The notes under the pieces: model-generated | Seen by the model: the letters and a program-made list of their open reading frames with translations, nothing else | Told to the model about the DNA's origin: nothing | Database searches by the model: none | Position numbers and translations under genes: made by a program | In this document: positions 1-11,739 of the stretch, in pieces | Numbering within the stretch: position 1 is the stretch's first letter | Layout of the letters: the number at the start of each line of letters is the position of its first letter | DNA from: Romanomermis culicivorax | Lineage: Eukaryota > Nematoda > Enoplea > Mermithida > Mermithidae | Length of the DNA: 64,000 nucleotides | Direction: 5' to 3' | NCBI GenBank assembly: GCA_963922205.1 | Contig: CAWUHX010000405.1 | Coordinates: forward strand, 124,001-188,000

Positions 1-1620
1 CAGCTTGCCGACAACAGGGTGCCCAACAGATTTCTGATAAAAAAATGATTGATTTCTAGCTGATTTTTTTAGTTTTCTAGTTCCTTGGCGGTACTACCCA
101 TCTGATTAAAAATATCAGCAAATTGCTCAGGTCTCCCAACAGTACGCACATTTTCACCATTTTATGTAGCAAGTATTGATTTTTGCTCCGAAAAGAAATG
201 GAAAATTATGGAAAAATGAACGAAAAAAGGCTAAATCATTGTTACACCACAAAGTGCCGAAACAATAATTCAGCCTTTTATATTGTTCAGAAAATTATGC
301 CCATCACTTTTCATCTATGCTGAATTAGCGGAAACGATACCTGAAGGGGTGAGATGCTGCTGAAGATTGACGGATTTCAATACAAGACGTGTACATCACT
401 TTTTAATAAAATTAACATAAATGAACAAGAACAAGCCTAAGCCAAAAAATTAAGTAGTGTAAACAGATGTTAGTGTAAAGGTGACTATCTACCCCAAAGT
501 AACGGGAACTACAGTGTATTGCATGTCATTTACCTACTTAATTCTTAGGCTTAGGGTGGAGTGGAGCGGATCACGTTGGCTCCCATTCCATTGACCATCT
601 TCAAAATTAAGTCTATTCTGATAGCTGCGCACGGAGTGTACAAAGATGTGTGCTTTTTTCTGCGTTTACCAGTATACACATCCAAGTTTACTCTTGGATA
701 CTTACTGTGGCAAAAAAATTTGTTAGGGTGGGTGGTTAATGAACGGAGGCGGGTAAAATTGCGCGTGTTCCTTACACGTTAAAAAACCATTTTCGTCTAT
801 TGCCTATACATGCGGGATATACCTTACACATTTCGCTAAAGTGCATAAGAAGCACAATTTGCTCATTTTTCAGTACTAAAAAACTCAATTTTTCTTGAAC
901 TTGCTTTCTACTGATTTTTTTATCTGCATTGACCATTGCAGCTGTTGAAAAATATTCATTTTGTTGAGTTTTGTTCTTTGTTGCTAAAAAATTTTCCACC
1001 CGTGAAACAGTCATGTAATTTCATTTTGGAAAACCGCCGGACACCCTGGACAGGGAAAAACTGGGAATTTGATTCGCCGAACTAATGGCGAAATAATATC
1101 TCACTATAATAAAATTCTGGTTCGTCGCCATTTTAGGTATATTTCTGATTATTCTGTCCGCTTTGATAAAAATTGAAGATCATCAGAAAAACATATAAGT
1201 CTCAATATGATCAAATTTTTCGTTGAATTCGGATTCTACTATTTTCCGGTTTAAATACCTAGCCTACCCGAAATTCTGAATGTCAATGCAGACTAGATAA
1301 TATAATTTTTGCCCCTAAAGCGAACGATATTCCTGAGAAGTGCATTATCTTATTATCGTCTCAAAATGGTGGAGAGTAGAATTCCTAATCCATGTATGTA
1401 ATTGGGGGAAGGGTCGTAGGGGCACCTATAAATCGTCTGCAATATGATGACCCTCAGGATTATCAAATTATGTGCATGACTAGGACTAGCCATATGAACC
1501 CCATGAAAAAGTAAGTTTTTTGGTAGAAAATTCTAATTGTTTAAAAGAAAATGCCCAAAAATGTTTTTCGGCTCGTCGCACCATAAAAACGTATTTTTAT
1601 CGTTTTTCCGGCAACAATTT
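1..1620. other. Intergenic or intronic AT-rich DNA with a small foldback
   Basis: No convincing coding sequence, splice pair or RNA gene is seen. The only clear structure is an imperfect inverted repeat at about 432-552, listed separately. Short open frames here are low-complexity and not supported. Confidence 0.5.
432..552. repeat. Imperfect inverted repeat (foldback)
   Basis: The left arm (AAGCCTAAGCC, a gap, then TTAAGTAG) is matched in reverse by TACTTAATTCTTAGGCTT on the right. Arms are about 27 bp with a spacer of about 65 bp. It may be a worn MITE; no target duplication was found. Confidence 0.5.
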
Positions 1621-1675
1621 CTATGTTTCAAATCATTTTTCAGACTTTTTGGGTAATCAATTCGAAGTTTTTTTC

Positions 1676-1850
1676 TTCAATGGCTCTCCTCCCTAAACTT
1701 TGGACAATCAAGGAGTATGACTACATCCAGCCACCTGACTTTGTCGACCTTGAAGATCTGTTAAATGTTACAGGAGGGATCGGGGTTATTATTTCTTACA
1801 GAATTTTTCAAGAAGTTTGACCAGCTAGTGCGTCATTTTCCCGGGTGTAG
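1676..1850 (+). other. Possible upstream coding exon(s), unrecognised
   Basis: A locally GC-richer stretch reads from an ATG at 1680 as MALLPKLWTIKEYDY and continues with acidic residues to about 1800. Just after it, a candidate exon near 1803-1850 begins after CAG and ends at a good donor (GTAAGTA), reading FFKKFDQLVRHFPGC. The two parts are not joined by a clear GT-AG pair. They could be exons of the + strand gene seen at 3810 and 11740, or a coding relic of a repeat. No family was recognised. Confidence 0.25.
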
Positions 1851-2134
1851 TAAGTAAACCTTTTTCTCAGAACCTGGAAAGGCTAATACACTTCTATATT
1901 GTTGCTCGGTCACTTTTGAAAATACCTCCGGTCTGTAGGCCGGAGGTCGAAGTACAAATACCGGATTTTGTGAGAAATAATAACCTCGATCTCCGGTATA
2001 ATGCGATTGGATTAATATCGGTACTGGCGCCAGTAGCAAATCACTAAATCTTACGTGTCAAAGGAACTGAACACGGCCGAAAGTCTTTAAATTCCGTACT
2101 GAAAATATAATTTTCAATTAATCAGACTCGTGAT

Positions 2135-2413
2135 GTTCCGTTTTTTTACGACCTCACGTCATTTGTCGGTCAGCTTCGCAATTTGCCAGGAAAATATGTA
2201 TTTTTCTGTGAGAAACACTATCGTACTGCAGCTAAGAAACAACATACATTTGCATATCCTGAATCCGGGTCGTTTTTGATGTCTTGTTTCGTACCATCAA
2301 TGAGTATCTTAAAAGTGTGGTTAACTGAATTTAAACCTATTGTTGGCTTCATTATATCAACAAAACTTTTCTTATTTTTAAATGAATTTTTAGCACTTTG
2401 TGGAGATCTATAA
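2135..2413 (+). other. Possible coding exon, unrecognised
   Basis: An open + strand stretch reads LRNLPGKYVFFCEKHYRTA after a CAG at about 2174, then continues to a stop at 2411-2413. The Cys/His spacing is faintly zinc-finger-like, but no domain can be named. The minus strand is also open here, which weakens the case. It is kept as a low-confidence candidate because it lies upstream of better exons on the same strand. Confidence 0.2.
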
Positions 2414-2508
2414 AGATTTTTACATGCTAGTAGCAAGAGATCCATTCATCGGAAATTCCTGTTAACGTCAAAACTCGTAGTTGAGTGTTTTCATATAATA
2501 CTATTTAG

Positions 2509-3563
2509 TAGGGATGGGCCGGGCATCCGGATCCGCGGATATACGCCCAAATTTTAGGATCCGGATCCGCTAAACCAGATTTTTTTGGATCCGGATCCGC
2601 TGAACCAAATTTTTTAAGATCCGGATCCGCTGTTGTCAATGATTAAGATCTGGTCATAATCGGATCTTTATTCATTATTATTCACGTGAAATTTTGCAAA
2701 AATTTCAAGCCAATGGTAGCAAAATTATACTTGTCAAACAGTAATTTTTCAACAGTATCACCCTTCAAACGATTTTTGGTAGAATCTTAAATTTGACCAG
2801 CACCACTGAATAGCTGTTCAGAGGGGACACTTTTTGCTGGTGCTAATTTAAGTTTACTTTCTGCATGAAGCAATCGTCCAAAGACGTTTGAGATTCAAGT
2901 TCATGCTTTAATTTGGTTTTTGAATTGCTAGGTTCACTTTTTTGGCTATCTTTAAAGAAAAACACAAATATTAATTCCTTAACATAATTATACTAGTAGC
3001 AATTTGTTCTATAATTACTTCTATTTTCATTATCTTCTTTTTATTTAGCCCCAAACTGCTTATATATTGCCATATGTTTCCTCTCCAAATGTTTTCTCTG
3101 ACCTCCAGTACCACAACCTTTTCTGAATAACTGTATTCTGCATTTATTGCACTTTGCCTTTTCTTCATCATCTGGGGACACTGTGACGTAGTCCCACACT
3201 CTGCTAGTGAAAGAACTTGAATCCATAATTTCTGAAAAAAGTTTCCATTTCTATTCATTTCTTTTCCGATGAAACCAATATTAATCTAAACATGAATACA
3301 ATTCAATGAATGAAAATTACTAATTAGTACATGTGAACTATTTCAATAAACAAACACCTCAATCATTAATAATCTATTAATCTATTGACACCAATGAATA
3401 TAAATTCATACAACTCCATTTTACACAAATTAGACATAATACATATACTTATTGAAAGATCCGGATCCGGTCAGATCTGTCCCCCAAGATCCGGATCCGC
3501 TGAATCAAATTTTTCAAGATCCGGGTCCGCTGTCGTCAAAAAAGTCGATCCGGCCCATCCCTA
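2509..3563. mobile_element. hAT transposon derivative with internal deletion
   Basis: Terminal inverted repeats TAGGGATGGGCCG (2509) and CGGCCCATCCCTA (ending 3563) are flanked by near-identical 8-bp duplications, CTATTTAG (2501-2508) and CTATCTAG (3564-3571), the hAT hallmark. At 1055 bp it is far too short for an autonomous hAT. A BED zinc finger survives on the minus strand. Both ends carry the same subterminal motif, GATCCGGATCCGCTG, in direct orientation (2568-2632 and 3458-3535). Confidence 0.9.
3041..3226 (-). pseudogene. BED-type zinc finger remnant of hAT transposase
   Basis: This fragment of about 60 codons has the BED layout: an aromatic pair (SRVWDYV), then CNKC, a Gly-rich turn, and HLERKH, giving C-x2-C...H-x4-H. 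BED fingers form the DNA-binding N terminus of many hAT transposases. No catalytic domain remains between the element's ends, so it cannot encode a working transposase. A donor-like GTAAGT is not obvious, so its splicing is unknown. Confidence 0.75.
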
Positions 3564-3623
3564 CTATCTAGTAGATTTTCTGTGTCTTATATGTCATAAT
3601 TTATTTTTTCTGACGTATTTTAG

Positions 3624-3790
3624 ATTCCACACACGCCATAATCGATTTGGCCGTCGATTCGGACGATAACATGGATGAAATCAATCAAAGTATCGATAAA
3701 AGTGTTGACGACAACAAAGTTCCGTGTAGAATAATCGAAGCAGATAGTGATTCGTCTCACACGCATTTTCCTCAGATCATATTTGTTGTA
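3624..3790 (+). other. Possible exon of the + strand unknown gene
   Basis: After a good acceptor (GTATTTTAG, ending 3623) a frame reads STHAIIDLAVDSDDNMDEIN and stays acidic and Ser/Asp-rich until a stop near 3797. The composition matches the next exon (3810-4129). A donor giving the right phase could be the GTAGAA near 3725, but it is weak. The hAT derivative ends only 60 bp upstream. Confidence 0.35.
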
Positions 3791-3809
3791 CATTGAATAT
3801 TTTTTAAAG

Positions 3810-4129
3810 GTACTTTAGAAGTCGAAAATGCTTCAAAATCGAATTTCCACGATAAGAATTTCGACGCATGTTTGGGTTCGAACGAGTCTTCCACTTTGTG
3901 CACGCCCGTTGAAAAAACTTATTCGAAAGATTTCGACGCCAATAATCAGCAGTCGAACGAATGCAACGAAATAATGCAAATAATAAAATCCTCCGGAATT
4001 AGTGAAATTGTCGCCGATGATAATCTGCCTAAAGTAGAAAATCCAAAAGCGGTGGAAGAAACTCCAGATGCCGTTTGTGAAAATGAGCATAAAATGACGA
4101 CAGAAAACATCAAATTGAATATAATTAAT
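3810..4129 (+). CDS. Coding exon of unknown acidic protein
   Basis: The exon is bounded by an acceptor (TTTTTTAAAG, ending 3809) and a consensus donor (AAT|GTAAGT at 4130). It is open throughout for about 106 codons and ends in phase 0. The product is hydrophilic, rich in Asn, Glu, Ser and Lys, with no membrane segment, and is probably disordered. The next supported exon (11740) starts in phase 0, so the two join in frame across a 7.6 kb intron. CG-containing codons are used as in the Arl8 and DB genes, unlike the AT-rich surroundings. No known domain was recognised, and no function is proposed. Confidence 0.55.
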
Positions 4130-5071
4130 GTAAGTTAGGTCTTTGACATAATCTATATAGACATATGAAACCCTTGATATTAATTTAGAGTTTCTCCAGA
4201 TTTTCAAGTAACTCAAAGTTCACAGTTTGATTGAGCTGCATCATTTCTCACTTTTTCAATATTTCGCTAACCTCTATAAGTATTTATGTACGTAGTTTGA
4301 TGAGCATCATAATGGGTTAGTTTTATTCAGGATTCGATATACGGATGCATCAATCTTTAAGGTTCTGAATTGGGAAGCCGGGGCATTTTCTAAACCTGGT
4401 CGAGGCCATGAAGTTGTCATTTAGAGCATTGATCGATTAAAAAGTGACACTGAATATTTTCTTTCTTTAATGAAAATTAGTGCTATAGTTTGGAAATATC
4501 TATTCTAATGTGAGGATGATTCAATTGAAATTAATTGGTGACATCTTGATAGATTAATATATTTTGATACTCTGACTTCGGCTTCTGTGGCTACCTATTC
4601 TCGTCGTTTTAAAATAAAAACAAGTGCAAACTATAAAAGAAAAATAGGCTCTTAAAGGATAGACTCAAACTTCAAACAGTTTAGTAACTTGTCCCATTCC
4701 ACTGATCGATTTTGTTTTCGTTAGATCATTTGCAGTTTTAATGGAAACCCCATTGGGAGAAATTTGTTCGCCTCGTCAATGAGTCTCATGCTGAATCAAA
4801 CGAGTTCTTTAAGTTCATCAGTAGTTTTTTCACTTTAAATCATTGTAATTAATGGAGTGTGATTACATTTCATAAAAACCACAAAAAATGTTCGATTCGA
4901 TTGGTTCAAACTGAGAACGACAATCAATTTCAAATTTAATTCAAGTTCAAATCTAATTTCAAATGATAAAAATGGTGTGAAACTAATGATATTCCTCATA
5001 TATTTTTTGACATCCATATATCCGGTTTTTTGGAGAGATCGGATATCCGGATATCTGGTCATATTCATATA
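4130..5071. other. Intron start, no gene seen
   Basis: This is AT-rich intronic sequence of the preceding gene. A CCGGATAT-rich patch at about 5020-5062 resembles one at 9325-9385 and may be the worn terminus of a hAT-like element. Confidence 0.4.
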
Positions 5072-5749
5072 CAGAATGCGTCAAAAAAAGGCGATCGGTA
5101 CTGACTTTCATAGATTGAAGCTTTCTTAATGCGGTTTCCTGCTGTCGATAGGTAAAACATCTGACATAAAAACTGCAAAGTTTCAGTCAGATTGCTCGAA
5201 TATTGACTGACTAGAATCAAAAATACTAAACGTAGATTTTCTTGCAAATAAATATTTAATAAATTGACAAAACCATATAACAGCTGGAAACTACAAGAGA
5301 GCCGTTTTAGTGTGTCCTACTTTCTGTTTCACCAATAATTTTAATTGTTTTTCGATCTGTTCAATGACAGAATAGATTCTGCTTTAATTTATCTTTTTTC
5401 CAATTTCAAAACAGAAGGTCTTGATTTTGGTGAGATTTTGCCCATATTGAAACAAGAAGTTGCTAACATTAAACTACGTCTAACTTACAAATCTGGGGAT
5501 TTTTAAAGTATTATTGTGTGTAAACAGCTTTACAAAACTTTTTTCACAATAGAATAACTTCTTTTTTTTAAATGACCACTTTTACTAAAGTTCTATTTGT
5601 ACAGTTAGCGTAAATGCTGGGAGCATAAAATTTGGCCCTTGCAACAAAGACAAACAGGGCATTCTAATGCAGCAATCCGCATATATAAAAGCTTCATCCA
5701 TTCGAGAGTTATGGAAGTCAGCACCGGTCGCCTTTTTTGGCTCACCCTG
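5072..5749. mobile_element. Tc1/mariner-like element, non-coding
   Basis: Inverted ends match for about 75 bp. The left begins CAGAATGCGTCAAAAAAAGG; read from the right end inward the sequence is CAGGGTGAGCCAAAAAAGGC. TA lies at both flanks (5070-5071 and 5750-5751), the target site of the Tc1/mariner superfamily. At 678 bp with no transposase frame it is a decayed or deleted copy. Confidence 0.8.
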
Positions 5750-5751
5750 TA

Positions 5752-6617
5752 TATGTGACAAAATCAACTTGTGTTGACTGTTGTGAAATTTTGTGAAAAC
5801 TAAGCTTCTAAAATGTATTTTTAATGTCATCACTGATGATAATAGATGTTTCAAATTTTCCTATCTCAAATTTTCATAATTTAACAATAATTAAGTGAGA
5901 AGAAAATCAGAATTAAATAATCAGGAAAGTTAGAGTCAAAAACTAAACATTGAATATCAATTGTTAGTGAACATTATAGATTGTAATTGTGTTAATGATT
6001 GAGAAATGGAACTTGGCTAAGACTTCCTGAGAGGCGCTCGGGCTAAATTCAAATTAATAATCATAACTTTGTCTAAAACCAGCGCGCAGTGTTCTAAAAT
6101 TTAAAGATTTCGACTTTCTAAAACGCACCAGAAGACACCTTGTTCTTGACGGTCGACTTTTTCTTTCCCATTTGTGGAAAAAGCTTTAAGCTAAAAAAAA
6201 GCTCGAAAGAGCTATACAAGTGTAAATATGAAAAAATTGTACCTGTGCTTGGTACGTCCAGTCGGTTGTGTCACAACTTGGCGCCCATCGTAACGTAGCG
6301 CCGTTTTGGCGCCCATGCGATGGTAGAAAAATTAATCTGTAAATTTTTAAGTACGCGGTTTTATCGATGGAAAAAATATTAAATAGTAGAAAAGAATATA
6401 ATTACACTAAGTTTACAAAATCTGCTAAAGTTAACAGAGTTAAACATGGATGTGTTGGATAAACTTGATACTAATGATCCTTTTGTTCATCTCAGTTTCT
6501 TACTAACAAATTTCAAGTGCAATCTACAAATTATACGAGATAACATAATAGAAAGTTGTTTACGTTTTGAAATGAATGTGCGAAAATTTATTACATACAC
6601 AAACAGTCTCAAGTGAG
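5752..6617. other. No gene seen
   Basis: This is AT-rich intronic DNA. A short GC patch at about 6270-6320 (GGCGCCCATCG, GGCGCCCATGCG) looks like repeat debris. No coding or RNA signal was found. Confidence 0.4.
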
Positions 6618-6752
6618 AAGGGGTAAACCTTCTTACCTGAGACCCTGGCCACCCCCCGGTCCCAAAAAGTCTTTGAACACCTCCTCTTGAACATTTTCCA
6701 AGACAACTTTTTGATTATTTTTGTGCATATTTTGTATGGAAACAGGTTCATA
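6618..6752 (-). mobile_element. Internal fragment of the ACATGCAC MITE family (family A)
   Basis: On the minus strand it matches the middle of the full element at 12708-12959: the run from TGTGCATATTTTGTATG through a pyrimidine-rich block to GGTAAACC. Neither terminus survives, so it is truncated. Confidence 0.6.
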
Positions 6753-6987
6753 GCGACCGGGAATTTTTAGTTGAACCGGGGAAAAGCCAGAAATTTCTTG
6801 CAGGAAACCTGGGAAAGTCAGAGGATTTTTTGGACAATGTTAAGTGTATGAGAAACATGTCGGAAAAGTGCGTTCTGGTGCATTTTAGAAGGTCGAAACC
6901 CAAAAATCAAAAGATCAATCTAATCATTACCGGCGAAGCGCCGATAATGATATCGGGATATGATTCATATGCAGCCTACCATTCTTC

Positions 6988-7425
6988 CGTAAATGTAATT
7001 GGGGGGAAGTGCTATGGGAACCCCCCCCCCCAAGAAATCGTCGACCATGGCTAGCCATTGGGCGACCGCCCCTCCAGGATTTTTCGATCCTATGGCTAGC
7101 CATTTTGTAGCCGTAGGAACCCCCTATACATTTGGTGGGAAAAATACTGAAAAATATTAATTTTTTGATGAAAAATGTCAATTTTTGAACAAAAAATGGT
7201 CAAAAATGTGAATTTTCTGGGCGCCTAGCGCGATGAATACATTTTTTCGGTCTTTTTAGAAAAAATTACTATTTTTTAAACTATTTTTTGGACTTTTTTC
7301 GTGGAAAAAATCGATTTTTTTCCTTGAGAGACCCCTCCCCCCAAAATTTTGGGAATTACTGACCCCCGGCCCAAAAAAGTCGTCCAACCCTTCCCCCCAG
7401 ACCTCGGGGCTCCGTTACATGTATG
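6988..7425 (-). mobile_element. ACATGTATG-type MITE (family B), full length
   Basis: The right end is TTACATGTATG; the left end is a worn CGTAAATGTAA. An exact 8-bp duplication, CATTCTTC, flanks it (6980-6987 and 7426-7433), pointing to hAT-type transposition. Inside are C/G homopolymer runs, two copies of the palindrome ATGGCTAGCCAT and a GGCGCC hairpin. No coding capacity. Confidence 0.85.
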
Positions 7426-7784
7426 CATTCTTCATTTTAGCCAAGCATAGATATGTCAACCGTCGAATTTTTATGCAATTTAGGTTTTCCTCGCTTTGGT
7501 TAGTTTTACCATAATCTGACGCAAAAATGAAAAATTTTTGTTTTCTCTCTATTTTTAATAAATTACCAACTGAAGAAGCATGAATTTGTTCAGAAGAGCT
7601 CAAAAATGCATAAATAAAGCATATTGTAGCATTTCTAAGTGGAAAAAACCATATATCGAAATTAGCGAAGAAAATTTTAACTTATTCCGCCGAATAGCGA
7701 TAGGGTCTCTGCGAAAAAAACAGTGCTAGCGACCCTATGTGACCTTTAAAGTATAGTATGATAGTTAGCGGTTATTAAATTGTG

Positions 7785-8345
7785 GACTCTTCCCCCATTT
7801 GGTGGAGAAAATTTTGGGGATCGGATACAAAAAACATGCATTTTGGTGCATCTTAGAAAATCATAATCTAAAAATTTTATTTATAATTTTAATAACCATT
7901 ATGATGTATTACCTAGCTCAGGCGCGGCTTTTAGCATGTCTACCTTCACTCATCATTTAATCTATAATAGTTTTCATCATCCTAAACGTATTAGATTAAT
8001 ATCTCTTTCGGACTCTCACTTGTCATCATAGAGGACTTAACCGTCGATTTCTCAGGCAGTTCAAAATCATTATGCTCTGGAATAGTTTGCTGGAAAGTTT
8101 GTTCCACAATGCTTGTAGATAAGACTTCGATCAAGCTCGAAAATTTCAATTTTTTTGCTCAATTTTAATGAATAACTTTTCCAAAAAACAGAAGGTTTGA
8201 AAAGCTCAAAAATTCATAAGTAAAGCGTTTATGAGCATTTTTTAGCGAAAAAAACGACTTCGGGAAAATAGGGAAACAAATTTCGACCCTTTCCCCATTT
8301 GGGGGAAAGGCCCGGGGAAAAAACTGGTAACAGGAGAAAACCGCT
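7785..8345. mobile_element. Copy of the large CGCTTCGCG-module family (family E), ends unclear
   Basis: It contains the stretch CAGGCGCGGCTTTTAGCATG, followed by conserved text also found at 52780-53300 and, inverted, in 15870-16840. A matching palindrome, CCCATTTGGGGGAAAGG, lies near the right side. Precise termini and target duplications were not found. No coding capacity. Confidence 0.5.
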
Positions 8346-9417
8346 GTGTAGAAACTTTTATTAAATGATTTAGACCTCACGACTCAAATGTGTTCGAAGT
8401 TGGGAACATGTTCGAAGTCGGGGGTTTTACCCTGATTTACCTGCTTTTGTTTTCGTTAATTTCATTTTGTGATTTCAAGCACCTTGTTTTTGGCTTTCAA
8501 TGGTCATTTTTTACTGTTTAAATTTTTAGGAATCTGGAAAGTCAAAAAGTTTCCCGTTTCTAAGATGCTTTCATTGATTGATTGAAAGCAACGACTGTTA
8601 CGAGACTGTTTTTTACTATGCTCTAAATCTCTGTTTTGCCATTTTAAATGGATATGTAAATTTTGAACTGTTGTTCTTTTTTGATTTTTTTTGCATCTTA
8701 AATTTTTACGTACCTGTTATATTGAAAAACTATGTCAAAACCTACCGGGAAAAAGCGTTTTCACCTACCGGGAAGAAGCCGGGAATTTTGTTTTTGAAAA
8801 TCGCTATGAACCCTGTGAAAAACAGGCTTGCAGAGATTTTCCTGTTTTTTTTTGCTTGCCTACCCCCCTACTCCATGGATAAAAAGTCCAAGGACCTCCC
8901 CCTGGAAAATTCTTGCCGGGCATGTCTGCACACACAGCAGACTATTTTCGAATTGGATTTGATAAATTCCGAGGAGTCCGCAAAGACAGACAACTTCTCT
9001 GAGTAATTCATTTCACTGAACATGGGGTTGATGCAGTTAGATGAAGGAAACCAGAATAAAAAATCTAGAAAACAAGCAGAAAATGTCAACTACAAGGGAG
9101 AATAAACCGAAAATAAAGACAGAAGAACTGCGAGTTTGTTAATAAATGCATAGCATGTTTATCGTTAGCTCTCAACATTTTTAGTTGATCACTTCGCATT
9201 TATGTCATCTAAAAATTAGTTTAATTTTGTTTCACTGTCGCCTGTTCAACGTATCTATTTAGTGCTCTGACTTTCCTCTCTTCATTCGTCATTTGTGTTA
9301 AAAGTTTTCCATGAAAGGTTCAGATGTCCGGATATCCGGATATTTTTTCATATCCGGACATACTTCCGGATATCCGGCGAACATCACTGCTTGAAAGGTA
9401 TCTTTATTTTAAACTTA
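8346..9417. other. Repeat debris, no gene
   Basis: A family A fragment occupies about 8815-8928 and ends in GCATGTCTG. Open frames over 8578-9006 run across this repeat on both strands and are not genes. A CCGGATAT-rich end at about 9318-9388, finishing GAACATCACTG, looks like the terminus of another hAT-like element. Confidence 0.45.
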
Positions 9418-10330
9418 CATGCACATAGGGTGGAGGGGTAAACCAGTAAACCAGACGTCCTCAAGGTGGGAAATCTTGGTGGGAGTAAAATCGTGTATGG
9501 TCAGGCTGGTACTCACTCCCGAGCTGTAACCTTTTTTTCCCGATGCGTCACATCTCGGAGGGGTGTATATTTCAGTGGTTCCCTTAATACAATAACGTGT
9601 ACAGCGATGTATGTACAAATCACCTCCACTAACTTGGGCAATTTCACATTTCACCATATAAAATGTGCACCAATGTTTTTTCACGTCAAATCCTTAACAT
9701 TTCTTCGCTTTTCCAAACGTTTTTTCCAAAAAAATCACAATTTTGGAGAACCACTGGATGCCCAATTCCCATAATAAAGTTTTGCGGCGCTTGGTGCACA
9801 TTCTATGGGAAATATTCCTGGAGGAAAAAATTTGATTTTTTCGCCGAAAAAGTCCAAGGAACGATTCAAAAAATAGTATTTTTGTCTCAAAAAACTGTAA
9901 AAAATGTATTTATGGCCTGAAGCGTCGAAAAAATTGACGTTTTTGATCATGTTTTGTTCAGAAATTGACATTTTTCAGTATTTTTCCGGCCAACAGTACT
10001 GTTGTCCCTATGACTACAATATGACTAGCCATAGGATTGGAAAATCCTATAAGGGGTCGCCCAATGGCTAGCCATATTGTCGACGATTCCTGCGGGGTCC
10101 GTTTAGCTTTTCCCCCCAAGTACATGTATGCCTCTAGCCCGATAAAAAACGTCAAACCCCTCTTGAACTTTTTCACAGTTCTCTGATGATTTTTATGCAT
10201 ATTTTCTATGAAAAATATGCTTGCGAAGCTTTCCTTCTGCTCACCCACCCTCACCCCCTCGATAAAAAAAAGCGGCCCTCCCCCTTTTCAAATTTCCTGC
10301 CGTGCATGTGCATGTCTGGTTTTTCGCTCA
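9413..10330. mobile_element. Composite of family A interrupted by family B
   Basis: Family A ends lie on the outside (ACATGCACATAGGG near 9418; GTGCATGTCTG near 10318). A family B right part ends TACATGTATG at 10130 and includes the ATGGCTAGCCAT and GACGATT blocks. The internal junctions are rearranged and no clean target duplication was found. Short frames on both strands here are repeat-derived. Confidence 0.55.
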
Positions 10331-10756
10331 TGGGGATTAGCCGCTGACTGGGTTCACTTACAGGTATATCTGAAGTCACTTCTGTAGTGGTAGACCTGAA
10401 CGACCTCTGTCACCATTCTGATTCAAAAAAAGAAAATCATCGTGGTTTTGTTCTGGTTAATGGTATCAAAATCGTTCAACCAAAGCTTCTACTGATGAAA
10501 AAATGTAATGGTGGAAATGTCAAAGTACCTTCCCAACGTCGTTAGTCACTAGCATTAATAAAACAGACTGTAGATTCAATTATTTGTTTCCAATAAACCT
10601 TGATTCTACATGCTGTCTAATTTAATTCCATTGATCTCACGTCATTTTTATTAGATTATTGACGTATATGGTGACATGAATATGAATAATCTCCAGTCGG
10701 GGTAAAAGTGTTGCCCCGACCATTTTAGTGCGTGAATTTCTTCAGATCATTTGACT

Positions 10757-10896
10757 CAGGGTTCTTTTTTTAGCACGAGTTCCATTAGCACAGTTGATAA
10801 CTTTCCTTAATTGGTATTACTTTTTCTTAGCTTTACTAAAATTTCCATTAGCACAGGCCCAATTTTATTAGCACTGTGCTAAAAAAGAAAACTCTG
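10757..10896. mobile_element. CAGGG-type MITE, 140 bp
   Basis: Ends CAGGGTTCTTTTTTTAGCAC and GTGCTAAAAAAGAAAACTCT(G) are inverted copies, flanked by exact 8-bp duplications ATTTGACT (10749-10756 and 10897-10904). It is small, non-coding and hAT-like. Confidence 0.9.
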
Positions 10897-11401
10897 ATTT
10901 GACTTTGATTTTCATGTGTTTTTTACAAAATTCCACTGTTGAAAAAGTTTTTAGATTAAACTGAAGCTCCATCTGTTATACTTTAAGGTAATAATTTATA
11001 ATTCTTGCGTTAAGGAAAAAATTTTTGTATCAAATAGTCTATGAAAAAATGAATTTCGAATCTACTGTTGGTATGCACATGATTGTCTGTCGAACTGATA
11101 TTAATTCTTCAAGTTCCAACTTTTTAGTTGATGCACCATAATGCAAAATGAAGTTTCTGAAAAAGACGGTACGAGCAATATAGTTGTCTTTCGTTGAGCT
11201 TCGAGTTCTCTTAGATATCATGAAAATGTGATCTGATGTAGTATTCTTTAAATCCATCTATGTAAATAAGAAAACTAGAAAGCAAGTACTATTTAGTATG
11301 TCTCCGATTTTCTCTCGCCACACAAGAATGAAAATTTCTAAGTAAACTCGAATTACCTTTAACATTTTTTTGATTGAAAAATTGTGTGTAAATTATCTTG
11401 A

Positions 11402-11473
11402 TTTCTCATTTTTCCATTTTAGATAGATTTTATAAACCTATTTTTATATAAAATATATCTAAAATGGAGAAAA
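11402..11473. repeat. AT-rich hairpin
   Basis: TTTCCATTTTAGATAGATTT is matched in reverse by AAATATATCTAAAATGGAGA across a loop of about 15 bp. It is a near-perfect foldback within the long intron and could be a small MITE. Confidence 0.6.
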
Positions 11474-11739
11474 AATTCCAGACTTTTCATTAACTCTGCT
11501 AATCGAAATCAAATTTTTGAATCATGTAATAATCTGTAATATTAATGTTGATATTTAAATGGAAATAACAGGATAGTACGATTGGACATTATGTTTAACA
11601 TTGAAGTCCTCTAATTCTGATTTTAACTGAAACATGTGTCAAAAATATGTGTCTCTATATCCTTCAGTTTCTTTATTGGTCGATAAAACAAACTTCCACT
11701 TTCAGGAGTTATTTTGAATAATATTTAATCGCATTTTAG

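Noticed and set aside
8578..9006. 142-codon + strand frame
   Set aside because: It crosses AT-rich DNA into a family A MITE fragment; overlapping frames exist on both strands and no domain is visible.
5020..9388. A single large hAT element bounded by the two CCGGATAT-rich patches
   Set aside because: The left patch lacks a recognisable inverted terminus and no 8-bp duplication could be found.
9415..10254. Several 80-100-codon frames
   Set aside because: All fall inside the family A/B composite repeat, whose other copies do not keep these frames.
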